A DNA stretch of 64,000 bases from contig JOEL01000013.1 in the NCBI GenBank assembly GCA_000720995.1, forward strand, positions 1 through 64,000, in the 5' to 3' direction. The position numbers and the translations under genes are program-made. This document shows positions 7,266-23,395 of this stretch, piece after piece. How positions within the stretch are numbered: position 1 is the first letter of the stretch; each line of letters starts with the position of its first letter. The notes beneath the pieces were generated by a model, which was given only the letters and a program-made list of their open reading frames with translations, had not been told where the DNA came from and made no database searches. The DNA is from Streptomyces celluloflavus. Its GTDB lineage: Bacteria > Actinomycetota > Actinomycetes > Streptomycetales > Streptomycetaceae.

Positions 7266-8061
7266 GGATGCTCAGCTGGATGCGGTGCTCGTGGAAGTGG
7301 TCCCAGTTCATGACCAGGCGGAAGCGGCGGTGGGTCTCCAGGCGCTCCGCGTCGGCCGGCTCTTGGCCGCGCTGGACGTGGGCGTCGCCGGACTCCACGA
7401 GCTCCGCGAGGGCGAGTCGGACGTCGTCGACGTCCTGTCCGGTGGCGGCCGCCAGGCGGTCCAGGGAGGTGAGAGTCTCTTCCGGTTCACCCAGATCGTC
7501 GACCAGGTGGTTGATGAGGGTGTTGACGAGCGGGCCGGTGCGCATCGTCCAGCGGATCCCGTCGAGGCGCTTGGTGAGTTCGGCGTCCAGGGGCAGTAGG
7601 TCGCCGGGCAGCGGGAGCGCGGCGGGCATGGACCACCGGGTGCCGTCCGGGGTCTCCTCGCGGCCGGCCAGGCCCCACGTCAGGTAGAGCTCGGACAGGT
7701 CCCGCACTGTCTTGGGCACCGGGTAGCCGGCGGCCGTCAGCATGGCGCCGAACTGCTCCCAGCGGGCCGCCTCGCACGCCTCGCGGCCTTCCGGCGCGGC
7801 CTCGTAGTCCCACTTCTCATCGGGCCAGGAGAACGTGAGAGCGCCGTCGAGGTCGCCGCCGATCATGTCCCAGTGGCCATCGAAGATCTCTTGCACCAGG
7901 TCGTCCAGTGAGCCGGTGAAGCCGGGCTGGCACGCGGTCCCGATCAGCATGGTCAGCGGGAAGCCCTGGCGGGGCAGGACGTGGTCCCAGCCCGAAACGA
8001 ACCAGTCGTTGTGCATCGCCATGTCCCGGCGTGGGCCGGGCACAGACGGGTTCTCAGCCAT
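7258..8061 (-). CDS. DUF6042-like protein
   Basis: From ATG 8061 (AAGGG about 8 bases upstream) the product has 267 residues. The N-terminal region MHNDWFVSGWDHVLPRQGFP and the following GTACQPGFTGSLDDLVQEIF are characteristic of a Streptomyces family I associate with DUF6042. A second half has a small winged-helix look: EETLTSLDRLAAATGQDVDD then VRLALAELVESGDAHV. It overlaps the downstream kinase-like gene by 8 bases. No membrane segment or signal is visible. A regulatory or regulatory-adaptor role is guessed from the winged-helix-like part only. Confidence 0.65.
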   Translation of the reverse strand: MAENPSVPGPRRDMAMHNDWFVSGWDHVLPRQGFPLTMLIGTACQPGFTGSLDDLVQEIFDGHWDMIGGDLDGALTFSWPDEKWDYEAAPEGREACEAARWEQFGAMLTAAGYPVPKTVRDLSELYLTWGLAGREETPDGTRWSMPAALPLPGDLLPLDAELTKRLDGIRWTMRTGPLVNTLINHLVDDLGEPEETLTSLDRLAAATGQDVDDVRLALAELVESGDAHVQRGQEPADAERLETHRRFRLVMNWDHFHEHRIQLSIRD

Positions 8062-8288
8062 CCGCAGCCCTTCTCGAAAACACCTCGATGCTCGCAGCGT
8101 ACGCAGCAAGCGGGGCACACTCTCACAGACGCCCCACCCATGCCTGATGGTCGGGGCGACGCGCAGCTGCTCGCGGAGACGGCCACACCGACGCGTGTGC
8201 GGCCCTCCAGGACCTGCAGTCCACTCTCCGCCGGGCCCAAGAAGCGCCGGTCGATCAGGAGCGGCGGGCACCAACTACCCCTCTGTAC

Positions 8289-8528
8289 ATGACCATTCAC
8301 TCTCTGACGACTCACGATCTGTTCGCTCGCACGGAGCGTGTAACCAAGAACATCGCCCACCTCGCGGTAGACACCCGGGTGACGTTCACGATCAATGACA
8401 TAGTGGATGCGGTGGAGCGTGAGCTGCCGGCCGGCTACCCCGCGCCGACCGTGGGTGCCACGCGGCGTGACCTCATCGGACAGATCGCGCAGAGCGTCCT
8501 GAGCGAGGAGCTGTACGAGAACCCCTGA
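8289..8528 (+). CDS. small hypothetical protein, 79 residues
   Basis: ATG 8289. The sequence is compact and mostly helical (THDLFARTERVTKNIAHLAV, then FTINDIVDAVERELPAGYPA), with the look of a small winged-helix or conditional regulator. Codon use is less GC3-biased than in neighbours. It runs convergently into the transposase remnant that begins near 8560. The family is not recognised. Confidence 0.5.
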   Translation: MTIHSLTTHDLFARTERVTKNIAHLAVDTRVTFTINDIVDAVERELPAGYPAPTVGATRRDLIGQIAQSVLSEELYENP

Positions 8529-8559
8529 CCCAGTAATCCGCGCAGGTCTACGAGAACGG

Positions 8560-9395
8560 GCGGCGCACTTCCCCCCACCGAGGTGACCGACAGCACCGCG
8601 TGCCCGGCCGGTACGGAATTGGTTGCCCCGGTCCACGCGTACCTCATCCGGGAGACCGCCCTGCGGCCCGAACGGCTCCTCACGTACCACCGCCGCGCGC
8701 AGCGCGGCCAGGACCGACTCCCGCGACGGATGCCTGGGCGTAATGGCCACACCCGTGATCGTGTTCGACGCGCAGTCCACGAACCAGGCGATCCACGGCC
8801 GACGGACGGCGCCCTCGACATCAACCAGGACCGGGGCCTGGACGTGATCGGCTTCCCAGACCTGGTTCCGCCACCCCCGAGGCCGGGCCAGGAACACATC
8901 GTGCTTCCGGGCTGCACGCTCACCACCGTCAAGCCCCGCCCGCTCCCCCGCAGTCAGATCACGCCGGATCGCCCGATGCAGCGTCGGAACCGACGGCGGC
9001 AGATCACCCTCGCCCCTGGCCGCGCGAGCGGTCAACTCACGGTGGACAGCAGCGACGTTCCCCTTCCACAGCCCGAGCAGAGCCCGAACCTCGTCAGTGA
9101 CCAAGAACCGCCCGCGGTAGGGGCCCGCTCCCCCGGCGGCAGCCAGCCACCGCCACACCGCCCGATCCCGCACCCCCAAAGCGTCCGCCGCCACCCGAAC
9201 ATGCCCCGTAGTGGGCTTCCCCTCCCCGCGCAGAGCCAGCAGGCGGCGAACCGCCGGCCCCCGCAACGCCCGCACCGACACAGCAGGCAAAGCCCCGCCC
9301 GGCCCGCCACCCGACCCCTCCGAGGCCAGGTCCTGTGCTTCCTGATCCACCTGTTGAGCACACCAACCCCCGCCGGCCCGCGGATCAGAACTCAC
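8560..9395 (-). pseudogene. Mu/TniA-type transposase, 3' truncated
   Basis: From about 9395 the frame gives an N-terminal DNA-binding region (LGVRDRAVWRWLAAAG) and then an integrase core: NQVWEADHVQAPVLVDVEGA, RPWIAWFVDCASNTITGVAI and DEVRVDRGNQF. Two of the three catalytic acidic positions (D of WEAD, D of VDRG) are present; the third (Glu) and the entire C-terminal half are missing, with similarity ending near 8590. The pattern fits Mu-like or Tn5053 TniA transposases of about 450 to 550 residues. No TniB-type ATPase is nearby. It is therefore a dead remnant. Confidence 0.7.
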
Positions 9396-9566
9396 GAAAC
9401 TGAGACAGCATCACCCCACATGCGACAAACGCCCAGGACAGCGATCCCACACCGATCTCTCACCCCCAAGACAGCGACCTGACACCCCGAAACCACTACC
9501 GACCAGCAACAACACACCAACACCCGACTGTCTCTCACACCACTGTCCCGAAACCGAGAGATCGCA
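9396..9566. repeat. probable transposon end with repeated GACAG/CTGTC sites
   Basis: Upstream of the transposase remnant are three sites reading GAGACAGCAT, GGACAGCGAT and AAGACAGCGA and two in the opposite orientation (GACTGTCTCT, CACTGTCCCG). Arrays of transposase-binding repeats are normal at Tn7/Mu/Tn5053-type ends. The exact end cannot be placed. Confidence 0.45.
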
Positions 9567-9632
9567 GTCACTCGTGTCATAAGTAATCGGCGGAGCATGT
9601 CAGCGGCTTGTCCCTGTTCAAGCCGGGTTCTC
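9567..9632 (+). repeat. 66-bp dispersed repeat, copy 1
   Basis: This stretch (starting GTCACTCGTGTCATAAGTAA) matches 30858-30923 and 33088-33153 with one difference (GCATG instead of GATG context, near 9596). The two later copies are part of 99-bp direct repeats that bracket a tyrosine recombinase gene. Copy 1 stands alone next to a transposase remnant and may be a solo scar of the same element. Confidence 0.75.
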
Positions 9633-9732
9633 CACTGACATCACAGTGACGATCAGCAACTGACAATCACATGCAGACCATCAGCCTTGGACGTCGTCCA
9701 CTCGTCCTTACCGGGCTCCCGGAGCGCGGTCG

Positions 9733-11925
9733 TCAGTTGCTCAGCAGGTCGAGGATCAGGGCTGAGGACCAGCTGAAGTTCGGGGCGTTCATCCCGTCCC
9801 CGTTCAGCGGGTTGTAGTTCTCATGGATCGGACCGTTGCCGGACAGGCCTGCGACGTTGGACAGAAGCTTGGTCTGCAGCGTCCTCGCGTCTTTCTTGTA
9901 CCCGTAGTTTTGCAGGCCTTTCAGCGCGTAGTAGGCCTGGTCCAGCCAGACCGGGCCGCGCCAGTAGCGCGTCGCGCTGAAGTACGGGGAACTCTTCGAC
10001 ACCGTTGGGAACGGTACCTTCGTGTTGAACTCCTCCGGGTTCATCAGCTTCGCCCGGACCGCCTTCGCCTGCTCCTGCGTCGCCGATTCGGTCCACAGCG
10101 GCACCGCGCCCTCGATGCCCCGGCCGCGCTCGGTCAGCAGCTTGTTGCCGCCCAGCGCCTTGTCGTAGAACCAGCCCGTCACCGGGTCGTACATCTGCTC
10201 CCGGACGGCCCGGTGGGTCGCCTCGGACGTCTCCTCCCACTTCTTGGCGTCGCGGGACTTCTTCAGCACCTTTGCCATCCGCGCCAGGTAGCCCTGGTCG
10301 GCAGCCATGTAGGAGTTCAGGTCGACCGACTCCTGGTTGACGGAGTAGCCGACGACCTTGCCGTCGCGGTCCTTGTTGGGGACCGTCTTCGTGCCGAGTT
10401 CCTTGTCATAGCGCGGCGCGTTGTCCATGCCGCTCTCCCAGGCCGCCGCCAGCCGCTGGTCTTCGGGGGTGGCGTTCAGTGGGTCGACCGTCGCGCCGTA
10501 CTCGACCAGACCGTTGTGGTCGTGGTCACGGGTGCGATACCACCAGGCCTGGTACGCCTCCAGCTTCGGGTACATCTCGCGAAGGAAATCGTGATCGCCC
10601 GTCTTCTCGTAGACCTCCCATACCGCCCATGCGGCCAGCGGGGGCTTGGAGTTGCGCTCGTTCCAGTTACCGCCGCCCTGGGACAGGTCGTTGTAGTAGA
10701 TGACGTCGGGGATCATGCCGACGTCCTGGGGGCGGACCGTGGAGTCGGGCTTGATCTGGTAGTCGAACATCGCCCGGATCTGGCTCTTTGCCAGCTCCGG
10801 CTCGAACTTGACCGTGCCCACGGCCTGCTTCCAGGTGTCCCATGCCCACAGGCCGCCGGTGAAGCCCTTGTAGGAGATCGACGGGCTGATGCCGTCGTGT
10901 TTGATCCGCCCAGCCGCGCTGCGCCAGTTGCCGATCAGCGTTTCGACCGCCTTCACGGCCGTGCGGCGCTGGTGGTCCGGGACGCCGTGCGTCGCTGCCT
11001 TGACGTAGCGCTCCCACCGTTTGTCCGCCGCGGCGGACGTGGCTTCCGGCCTGGCGAGTGCGGCCTGCACCTCCGGGGCCTCCCGCCTGCGCTCGGCCTC
11101 GGTGAAAGTGAACGACTCGGCCCAGTCGAAGGTATAGCTGCGCCCGGGATGCAGGGTGATGGGCGATAGGGCCTCGGAGCGGTACATGTCACCGTCGACG
11201 GTTGTACGGACCTGGTTCTTGTGGACGATCTCGAAGCGCTCGGTGCCGTCGGTCATGTACTCCCAGGTCTCGCGCACCTTCGCGAAATCGACCCGCACAC
11301 CGTCCGTGGTCCCGCGCAGTTGCGGCGCGTCCTTCATCGGAGCCTTTTCCGGCCGCAGCAGCGAACCGGTCCAGCCCGCGCCGAGCGTGCGGGGCCTGTG
11401 TCCGGTGTTGCGCACCTCGGCCCGCACCAGCGCGGTCCGCTGCGAGGAGAAGCGCAGTTCCATCTTCAGACGCAGCCCGTCCCCGAGGTTGTACGACTGG
11501 AGCAGTTTGCCCGGCTCCGAGGTGAAGGTCGGCTTGCCGCCGGCAGATAGGTTCAGTACTGTGCCCGACTCGGTGAGCTGCATGCGGCTGAACGTCTTGC
11601 TCAGCCACCAGGGGTACTCCTGGGCGATATAGAGGGGGCCGGTGAATCCGCCGTATGTGGCTGGCTCACCCGGTTCGGGGAGGGCGTAGGCGTGCCAGGC
11701 TCCCCGGTCCGCGAACACGTTGATCGGGTTGTTGTCCCCGCTGACGCCGGGCAGGGCAGCCTCGGGCGAGCCGGTTCTGTCCAGGATGTTCGCGTACTCG
11801 TACTCCTGGCGGTGCCTGAGCGGCTCCGCCGAAGAGGCGGCGGAGGCAGCCGGTACCACCGTCACTCCGGCGAGCAGCGTGCCGGATACCAAGACGGCCG
11901 CAAGGGCGTGGTGACGAGAGTTCAT
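9733..11925 (-). CDS. secreted GH63-type alpha-glucosidase (YgjK-like)
   Basis: The product has 730 residues with a signal peptide (MNSRHHALAAVLVSGTLLAG, cleavage after ASA near residue 30). The C-terminal (alpha/alpha)6 barrel shows typical GH63 stretches: GGLWAWDTWKQAVG, WNERNSKPPLAAWAVWE, VDLNSYMAADQ and RYWRGPVWLDQAYYAL, ending in NGPIHENYNPLNG. The acid Asp of WAWDTWK and the Glu of IHENY match expected catalytic positions of the family. E. coli YgjK is the nearest type I recall. It is last in the minus-strand galactoside island, 184 bases after galK, so it may be co-transcribed or have its own promoter. It would release sugars outside the cell; the exact substrate is open. Confidence 0.8.
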   Translation of the reverse strand: MNSRHHALAAVLVSGTLLAGVTVVPAASAASSAEPLRHRQEYEYANILDRTGSPEAALPGVSGDNNPINVFADRGAWHAYALPEPGEPATYGGFTGPLYIAQEYPWWLSKTFSRMQLTESGTVLNLSAGGKPTFTSEPGKLLQSYNLGDGLRLKMELRFSSQRTALVRAEVRNTGHRPRTLGAGWTGSLLRPEKAPMKDAPQLRGTTDGVRVDFAKVRETWEYMTDGTERFEIVHKNQVRTTVDGDMYRSEALSPITLHPGRSYTFDWAESFTFTEAERRREAPEVQAALARPEATSAAADKRWERYVKAATHGVPDHQRRTAVKAVETLIGNWRSAAGRIKHDGISPSISYKGFTGGLWAWDTWKQAVGTVKFEPELAKSQIRAMFDYQIKPDSTVRPQDVGMIPDVIYYNDLSQGGGNWNERNSKPPLAAWAVWEVYEKTGDHDFLREMYPKLEAYQAWWYRTRDHDHNGLVEYGATVDPLNATPEDQRLAAAWESGMDNAPRYDKELGTKTVPNKDRDGKVVGYSVNQESVDLNSYMAADQGYLARMAKVLKKSRDAKKWEETSEATHRAVREQMYDPVTGWFYDKALGGNKLLTERGRGIEGAVPLWTESATQEQAKAVRAKLMNPEEFNTKVPFPTVSKSSPYFSATRYWRGPVWLDQAYYALKGLQNYGYKKDARTLQTKLLSNVAGLSGNGPIHENYNPLNGDGMNAPNFSWSSALILDLLSN

Positions 11926-12108
11926 GGTTTACCTAGATCTCTGCGTGGTTATGGGGTTCTGACATGAGGATGTGCTGAGCGGGCCTGATCCGGTCTGCGC
12001 ATGCCGGACCGCCAGCGGGGCAGCGCTGGGGCTGGAGTCCAGATCATCGCCAGATCCTTCGCGGTGGTGCCTCATCAGGGGTGACCGAGTGCCTCCTGAC
12101 CGGGCCGC

Positions 12109-13263
12109 TCAGCTGAGTCGGCGGGCGCCGCGCGAGGGGGTCGCCTCGAAGACGCCGGGCTCCGGATGCCCGGCGGCGGCGAAGGCCTTGCCGATCGCCC
12201 CGGTGACCGGCTCGCGCGCCCCGGCTTCCAGGAGCACGACCGCCGAGCCGCCGAAGCCGCCGCCGGTCATCCGGGCGCCGAGCGCGCCCGCCGCGCCCGC
12301 CGTCTCCACGGCCAAGTCGAGTTCGGCGCAGGAGACCCGCAGGTCGTCGCGGAGCGAGGCGTGCCCCTCGGTGAGCTGTGGGCCCACCGCCCTCACATCG
12401 CCCGCGGCGAGGAGGTTCACCACCCGGCGCACCCGCTCGTTGTCGCTCACCACGTGCCGTACGCAGTCGCGCACCACCGGCGAGGAGAGCTTGGCCAGCG
12501 CGTCCGGCAGTCCCGCGTACGGGAGTTCGCGCAGGGAACGTACCCCCAGCTCCCGCGCACCCCGCTCGCAGGCGACGCGGCGCGCGGCGTAGGCGCCGTC
12601 GCCCAGCGCGTGCTTGACCCGGGTGTCGACGACGAGCAGGGCGAGGCCGTGCGCGGGCAGGTCGAAGGGGATCTGGGTCATGGCCAGGTCGCGGGTGTCC
12701 AGGTGCAGGACGTGGCCCGCCGTGCAGCACGCCGACGCCGTCTGGTCCATGATCCCGCAGGGCACTCCGACGAAGTCGTTCTCGGCCTTCTGCGCGAGCG
12801 CCGCCATCTCGGACGGCGCGAGCGGGAGTTCGAACAGGTCGCGCAGGGCGAGCGCGGTGACGACCTCAAGGGCGGCCGAGGAGGACAGGCCCGCCCCGGT
12901 CGGCACGGTCGACGCCAGGTGCACGTCGGCGCCGGTCACCGGGTGCCCGGCCTGCCGCAGCGCCCACACCACGCCGGCCGGGTAGGCGGCCCAGCCGGCG
13001 TCGGCGCGGGGGGTGAGCTCGTCGACGCGGAGTTCCACGACGGGGCCGGCGAGGTCGGCCGAGTGGAGCCGCAGCAGCCCGTCGGTGCGTTTGGAGGCGG
13101 CCGCGACGGCGGTGTGCGGCAGCGCGAGGGGCATCACGAAGCCCTCATTGAAGTCGGTGTACTCGCCGATCAGGTTGACCCGTCCGGGCGCCGCCCAGAC
13201 CCCGTCGGGCGCCGTCCCGTACAGCTCGTGGAATCCGTCGGCGACGGCCTTCGCCTCACGCAC
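12109..13263 (-). CDS. galK: galactokinase
   Basis: The 384-residue product is a GHMP kinase. The N-terminal signature [20 protein letters not shown] is the galactokinase substrate motif; [14 protein letters not shown] is the ATP-binding loop, and [12 protein letters not shown] the third GHMP motif. It phosphorylates galactose to galactose-1-phosphate in the Leloir pathway. GTG 13263 is chosen because it overlaps the galE stop by 8 bases (GTGCGTGA), which implies translational coupling; the frame is open further upstream only inside galE. It is the third of three tightly linked Leloir genes. Confidence 0.93.
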   Translation of the reverse strand: MREAKAVADGFHELYGTAPDGVWAAPGRVNLIGEYTDFNEGFVMPLALPHTAVAAASKRTDGLLRLHSADLAGPVVELRVDELTPRADAGWAAYPAGVVWALRQAGHPVTGADVHLASTVPTGAGLSSSAALEVVTALALRDLFELPLAPSEMAALAQKAENDFVGVPCGIMDQTASACCTAGHVLHLDTRDLAMTQIPFDLPAHGLALLVVDTRVKHALGDGAYAARRVACERGARELGVRSLRELPYAGLPDALAKLSSPVVRDCVRHVVSDNERVRRVVNLLAAGDVRAVGPQLTEGHASLRDDLRVSCAELDLAVETAGAAGALGARMTGGGFGGSAVVLLEAGAREPVTGAIGKAFAAAGHPEPGVFEATPSRGARRLS

Positions 13264-14224
13264 CGGGCACCTCCGCCCGGCGGGCGAACGCCCACGCGTC
13301 GGCGATGATGCCCGCGAGGTCGGCGCGCGAGGGCTGCCAGCCGAGCCGCTCGTGGGCGCGCACGGCGGACGCCACCAGGACGGCCGGGTCGCCCGCACGG
13401 CGCGGTGCGGCCCTCTCGGGGATCTGATGGCCAGTCACCTTGCGTACGGTATCGATGACTTCGCGGACCGAGAAGCCGTTGCCGTTGCCGAGGTTGCAGA
13501 TGAGGTGCTCGCCCGCGGTGGCGGCCGTCAGGGCGAGGAGGTGGGCCTCGGCGAGGTCGGCGACATGGATGTAGTCGCGTACGCAGGTGCCGTCCGGGGT
13601 CGGGTAGTCGTCGCCGAACACGGAGATCGAGCCCCGTTCGCCGAGGGCGACTTGGAGGATCAGCGGGATCAGGTGCGACTCGGGGTCGTGGCGCTCGCCG
13701 CTGTCGCCGTAGGCGCCCGCCACGTTGAAGTAGCGCAGCGACACCGCGGCCAGCCCGTGGGCCTTCGCCTCGTTGCTGATCATGTGGTCGACGGCCAGCT
13801 TGGTGGCGCCGTACGGGCTGGTCGGGGCGGTCGGGTCGGTCTCGGTGAGCAGCGCGGACGCGGGTTCGCCGTAGGTGGCGGCGGTGGAGGAGAACACCAG
13901 GGTCCGCACCCCGGCGCCGCGCATCGCCGACAGCAGCGCCATCGAGCCGCTCACGTTGTTCGCCCAGTACTTCCCGGGGTTCGCCACCGACTCGCCGACC
14001 TGCGAGAACGCCGCGAAGTGCAGCACCGCATCGAAGGAGGCGTCGAGCCAGCGGGCCGCGTCCTGGACGCGGCCCCCGATGAACTCCGCGCCCGCGGGGA
14101 CAGCCGCCCGGAAGCCGGTGGAGAGGTCGTCGAGGACGGTCACCGCGTGTCCCGCCTCCAGCAGGTGGGCGGCGACCACGCTGCCCACGTAGCCCGCGCC
14201 GCCCGTCACCAGGTACTTGCTCAC
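13256..14224 (-). CDS. galE: UDP-glucose 4-epimerase
   Basis: The 322-residue SDR-family enzyme starts with the NAD-binding TGGAGYVGS motif, then [17 protein letters not shown] and the catalytic YGATK pair. [20 protein letters not shown] and the conserved [18 protein letters not shown] are characteristic of GalE. It interconverts UDP-galactose and UDP-glucose. Its start overlaps the galT stop in ATGA, and its own stop overlaps galK, so galT-galE-galK is a single translationally coupled block. Confidence 0.93.
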   Translation of the reverse strand: MSKYLVTGGAGYVGSVVAAHLLEAGHAVTVLDDLSTGFRAAVPAGAEFIGGRVQDAARWLDASFDAVLHFAAFSQVGESVANPGKYWANNVSGSMALLSAMRGAGVRTLVFSSTAATYGEPASALLTETDPTAPTSPYGATKLAVDHMISNEAKAHGLAAVSLRYFNVAGAYGDSGERHDPESHLIPLILQVALGERGSISVFGDDYPTPDGTCVRDYIHVADLAEAHLLALTAATAGEHLICNLGNGNGFSVREVIDTVRKVTGHQIPERAAPRRAGDPAVLVASAVRAHERLGWQPSRADLAGIIADAWAFARRAEVPGA

Positions 14225-15273
14225 TCGCTCGCTACCTCTCGCAGTCGCTCGGCCGCTGTCTCCGGCGGCACGTCGTTGATGAACACGCCCATACCGGATT
14301 CGGACCCGGCGAGGAACTTCAGCTTGCCGGATGTGCGGCGGATGGTGAAAAGCTCAAGATGCAGCGCGAATTCACCCCGGTGGACCGCCCCTACGCCGCG
14401 CACCGGCGCCTGGTGCCAGGCGGCGATGTACGGGGTCGGCGGCTCGTCGGGGCCGAAGATCCGGTCGAAGCGCCGCAGGAGTTCCAGATACATCTGGGGG
14501 AACTCTGTGCGGGCGTCCTCGCCGAGCGCCCGCAGGTCGGGGACGCGCTTCTTGGGGTAGAGGTGCACCTCGTAGGGCCAGTGCGCGGCGTAGGGCACGA
14601 ACGCGGCCCAGTACTCCCCTTCGAGGACCACCCGGGCGCCGTCGGCGAGTTCACCGGCGACCACGTCGTCAAACAGGTTGCGGCCGGTGCGCTCCTGGTG
14701 CTCGGCGAGCGAGCGGAGCATCAGGGCGGTGCGCGGGGTGGTGAAGGGGTAGCCGTAGATCTGGCCGTGCGGGTGGCCGAGGGTGACACCAATCTCGGCG
14801 CCCCGGTTCTCGAAGCAGAACACCTGCTCGACCTGCGGGAGTTCGCAGAGTTCGGCGGTGCGGTCGGTCCAAGCCTCCAGGACGAGGGCGGCCTGCGCCT
14901 CGTCGAGGTCGGCGAAGGAGGCGTCGTGGTCGGAGGTGAAGCAGACGACCTCGCAGCGGCCGGAGGCGCCCGCGAGGGAGGGGAAGCGGTTCTCGAAGAC
15001 GGCCACGTCGTAGTCGTCCGCCGGGATCTCGCTGTGCCGGCCGTCCCGGGACGGGCAGAGCGGGCACTCGTCGGCCGGCGGATGGTAGGTGCGCGCCTGC
15101 CGGTGGGAGGCGATGGCCACCGCGTCGCCGAGCAGCGGGTCGCGGCGGACCTCGGAGGCGGTGGAGACGGGGTCGAGGGGGCGCGGGTCCACCGCGTCCC
15201 GTACGAGGTCGTTCCGGGAGTCGTAGTAGAGCAGTTCACGACCGTCGGCGAGCCGGGTCGACGTCTTCTTCAC
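14221..15273 (-). CDS. galT: galactose-1-phosphate uridylyltransferase
   Basis: GTG 15273 is preceded by GGAGG with a 6-base gap, giving 350 residues. The histidine-triad active site reads [15 protein letters not shown], with the uridylylated His in HPH. Zinc-site cysteines appear in ECPLCPS. It exchanges uridylyl between UDP-glucose and galactose-1-phosphate. It begins 124 bases after the permease gene, the largest gap in the first six genes, and that gap holds an inverted repeat, so galTEK may have a second promoter. Confidence 0.92.
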   Translation of the reverse strand: MKKTSTRLADGRELLYYDSRNDLVRDAVDPRPLDPVSTASEVRRDPLLGDAVAIASHRQARTYHPPADECPLCPSRDGRHSEIPADDYDVAVFENRFPSLAGASGRCEVVCFTSDHDASFADLDEAQAALVLEAWTDRTAELCELPQVEQVFCFENRGAEIGVTLGHPHGQIYGYPFTTPRTALMLRSLAEHQERTGRNLFDDVVAGELADGARVVLEGEYWAAFVPYAAHWPYEVHLYPKKRVPDLRALGEDARTEFPQMYLELLRRFDRIFGPDEPPTPYIAAWHQAPVRGVGAVHRGEFALHLELFTIRRTSGKLKFLAGSESGMGVFINDVPPETAAERLREVASE

Positions 15274-15334
15274 CTGTATCCTCCAGCATCCAACAGAACA
15301 AGCCGTGATCTTCATTCCGCCCGCCGGGATCTAC

Positions 15335-15379
15335 CGCGGTCTCGGCCGTGCGTTCACGCGATGACCAGCCAAGACCGCG
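15335..15379. terminator. 12-bp inverted repeat between permease and galT
   Basis: CGCGGTCTCGGC (15335-15346) pairs with GCCAAGACCGCG (15368-15379), one mismatch, 21-base loop. It may attenuate read-through from the upstream half of the operon or be an RNA processing site that sets the galTEK level. Confidence 0.45.
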
Positions 15380-15397
15380 CCGCTGTTCGCCGGAGCC

Positions 15398-21622
<6,225 letters not shown>

Positions 21623-21733
21623 ACGCGGCGCTCTCGGCAACGTTGCTCCGGCGGGTACCCGGTTCTTGAGCCAGGCGGCCAGCTACAGGCCAGCTGGTGA
21701 ACGCCCTGGCCACCCAGAGCCGGGCCGCCTGGT

Positions 21734-22174
21734 TCAGCGGATGAAGAGGCTCAGTGCGCAGACCATCAGGAAGCTGGTGGTTCCGGCGACGGTGATGGAG
21801 GGAGTCCAGGTGCGCAGCATGGTGCCTTCGTCGATGTCGAAGTAGCGGGACCGGACCCAGAACCCGGGGTCGTTGAAGTGGGACATACACATGCCACCGG
21901 AGCCGATGGCCAGGACCAGGAGAGCCAGCTGGGGCTGAGTCCAGTGGAGGTCTTTGGCCATGTCCAGGGCGAGCGCGGCCACGGTCATGGTGGCCACGGT
22001 GGTGCTGCCGAGCATGACGCGCAGCAGGACGGCGACGTCGAAGAACAAGACGATGCCGCAGAGCATGCCGGTGATGCCCAGGGCGACGGCGGCTCTGCGT
22101 TCGCCGAGGGCCTCCAGGAGCCATGTGGCGATGCTCTCGGTGCCCTTGGTGGCTTCGAGGATTTTCCCGATCAT
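21734..22174 (-). pseudogene. GntP-family gluconate permease, internally deleted stub
   Basis: The frame joins an early GntP segment (KILEATKGTESIATWLLEAL, then ERRAAVALGITGMLCGI and FFDVAVLL) directly to a late one (ALLVLAIGSGGMCMSHFNDP, then WVRSRYFDIDEG and TWTPSITVAGTTSFLM). Full-length GntP proteins have about 450 residues in 12 to 14 helices; here about 147 remain. The first 50 to 60 residues and about 230 from the middle are gone, yet the frame is open across the joint. It cannot be a functional permease. Confidence 0.7.
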
Positions 22175-22384
22175 GGCGGCAAGCCCGCCGGACCGAACAC
22201 CCCGAACGGGCCCGGCACCCCGTACGTCCCGGGAACCGGACCGGTCCCGCCGGCCCACCAGCCCTCCGGATGGCTGGCATCCACGGGGGCGAAGGCACTC
22301 ACCCTCCTCGGGATCAGCGGCGCGCTGCTGGTCACCGGGAGACTCGTCCTCGGTGTCAGCAGGCACCGACGCCGCACCAACTGA
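22175..22384 (+). pseudogene. 3' stub of a sortase-anchored surface protein
   Basis: This frame ends in a complete cell-wall sorting signal: a Pro/Gly-rich wall spacer (NGPGTPYVPGTGPVPP), the LAXTG-type motif LASTG, a hydrophobic helix (LTLLGISGALLVTG) and a basic tail RHRRRTN. LAXTG signals are the substrates of Streptomyces class E sortases. Everything upstream of the spacer is missing, and the junction coincides with the truncated start of the GntP remnant on the other strand near 22174. It is a fossil of a deletion that fused two unrelated loci. Confidence 0.65.
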
Positions 22385-22668
22385 CCACAAACCCCCAAAG
22401 TTGAGAGGAGACTGACTCAGGACCGACTCGACCGCACCGGCCGGCGCCCCGCGCACACGGGACCGACCGTGAGCCCGGCGGGCGCCACGTGGCGGACTCC
22501 GGCCACGCGTACAAGCCGGGCCCGGCCTTCCGCTCCGTTCGGAGGATTGGGCCCGTGCCGTGTGCCGGCCCGCTCGGCCGACCTTCCCCGAAGTCCCCTC
22601 CCCCGGTGATCCCGGCGCAGCAGAATCGGGGGCGTCGGCGCAGTCGCGGTTCGGGAGAGCAGGGACTT
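22385..22668. other. intergenic, nothing recognised
   Basis: No supported gene or repeat. The stretch likely holds the promoter of the following small gene. Confidence 0.4.
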
Positions 22669-22995
22669 ATGGGGATGCAGGACGTGTGGGTGCGGGCGCA
22701 GAGCATCGTCTCTGGCAGCCGGACGGTGCGGGCGGACACCATCGTGCAGGCCAAGTGGGAGCGCACGTCCTCCCAGTACCTCACCCTGATGGTCGCTGGC
22801 AGCGACGAAGCCCACCACCAGGTGCGCCCTGACGGATCAAGGGCCCTGCCACTCAGGGAGGAGGACGGCGCCGCGCTGGCTGACGGGCTGCTGTCCGCCA
22901 TGACGGCTACCGCGGCTGTTCCGGGCAGCCACCTCCTGGTCCTCCACGGCACCGGACTGGAGCGGCGCCGTTCGGCGATGGACGGCACCCGGTGA
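22669..22995 (+). CDS. hypothetical protein, 108 residues
   Basis: Starts at ATG 22669 or 22675 (MGMQDVWVRAQSIVSG). The pattern is beta-strand rich at first (VWVRAQSIV, TIVQAKWERTSSQYLTLMVA), then a helix (GAALADGLLSAMTAT), compatible with a small folded domain. No signal peptide or membrane segment. The family is not recognised, and it is convergent with the degenerate gene at 23028. Confidence 0.5.
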   Translation: MGMQDVWVRAQSIVSGSRTVRADTIVQAKWERTSSQYLTLMVAGSDEAHHQVRPDGSRALPLREEDGAALADGLLSAMTATAAVPGSHLLVLHGTGLERRRSAMDGTR

Positions 22996-23027
22996 AGAAC
23001 CCGCCCCCTGAACGGCCCCGCTGCCGG

Positions 23028-23381
23028 TCAGGCAGATGTCCCGCCCGCCGCGCCCCAGCCGTCCAGAAAAACGGCCAGGGCGCGGCGTTGTTCTTCCCGC
23101 GGGCGGTCTGGCGGGCGAGTACGTCGCAGTCGATGTACGGGGCGACGGCGGCGAGGACCAGGCGTTGGAGTTCGGCCGGGTCCAGGGCCTCGGGCTCCCA
23201 CTGCGCGGGGTGGGTGGGGTCGAGCCCGTGGCGGTCGGCGAAGGTTGGCCATCTCGGCCGGCGCACCGGGCGCGGGGGCGTACGGCGTGACGGGGGCGTG
23301 GTCGAGCTGCGCGCTCATCTGGTCCTGCCGGCGGGTCGTCACCTCACGGTACGCGTGCCGGGTGGCCGTGGATGCGGGCAT
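23028..23381 (-). pseudogene. hypothetical protein, frameshifted
   Basis: Three frames are needed for a continuous protein: an N-terminal part ending in PGAPAEMANL, then FADRHGLDPTHPAQWEPEA and QRLVLAAVAPYIDCDVLA in another, then EEQRRALAVFLDGWGAAGG. Two frameshifts lie near 23240 and 23095. The C-terminal piece resembles a short region at about 39290-39360 (EEVQRRALTASWTAG in the frame there), suggesting a shared ancestral family. It may once have been co-transcribed with the gene at 23396. Confidence 0.5.
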
Positions 23382-23395
23382 GGATGGATCCCCTT

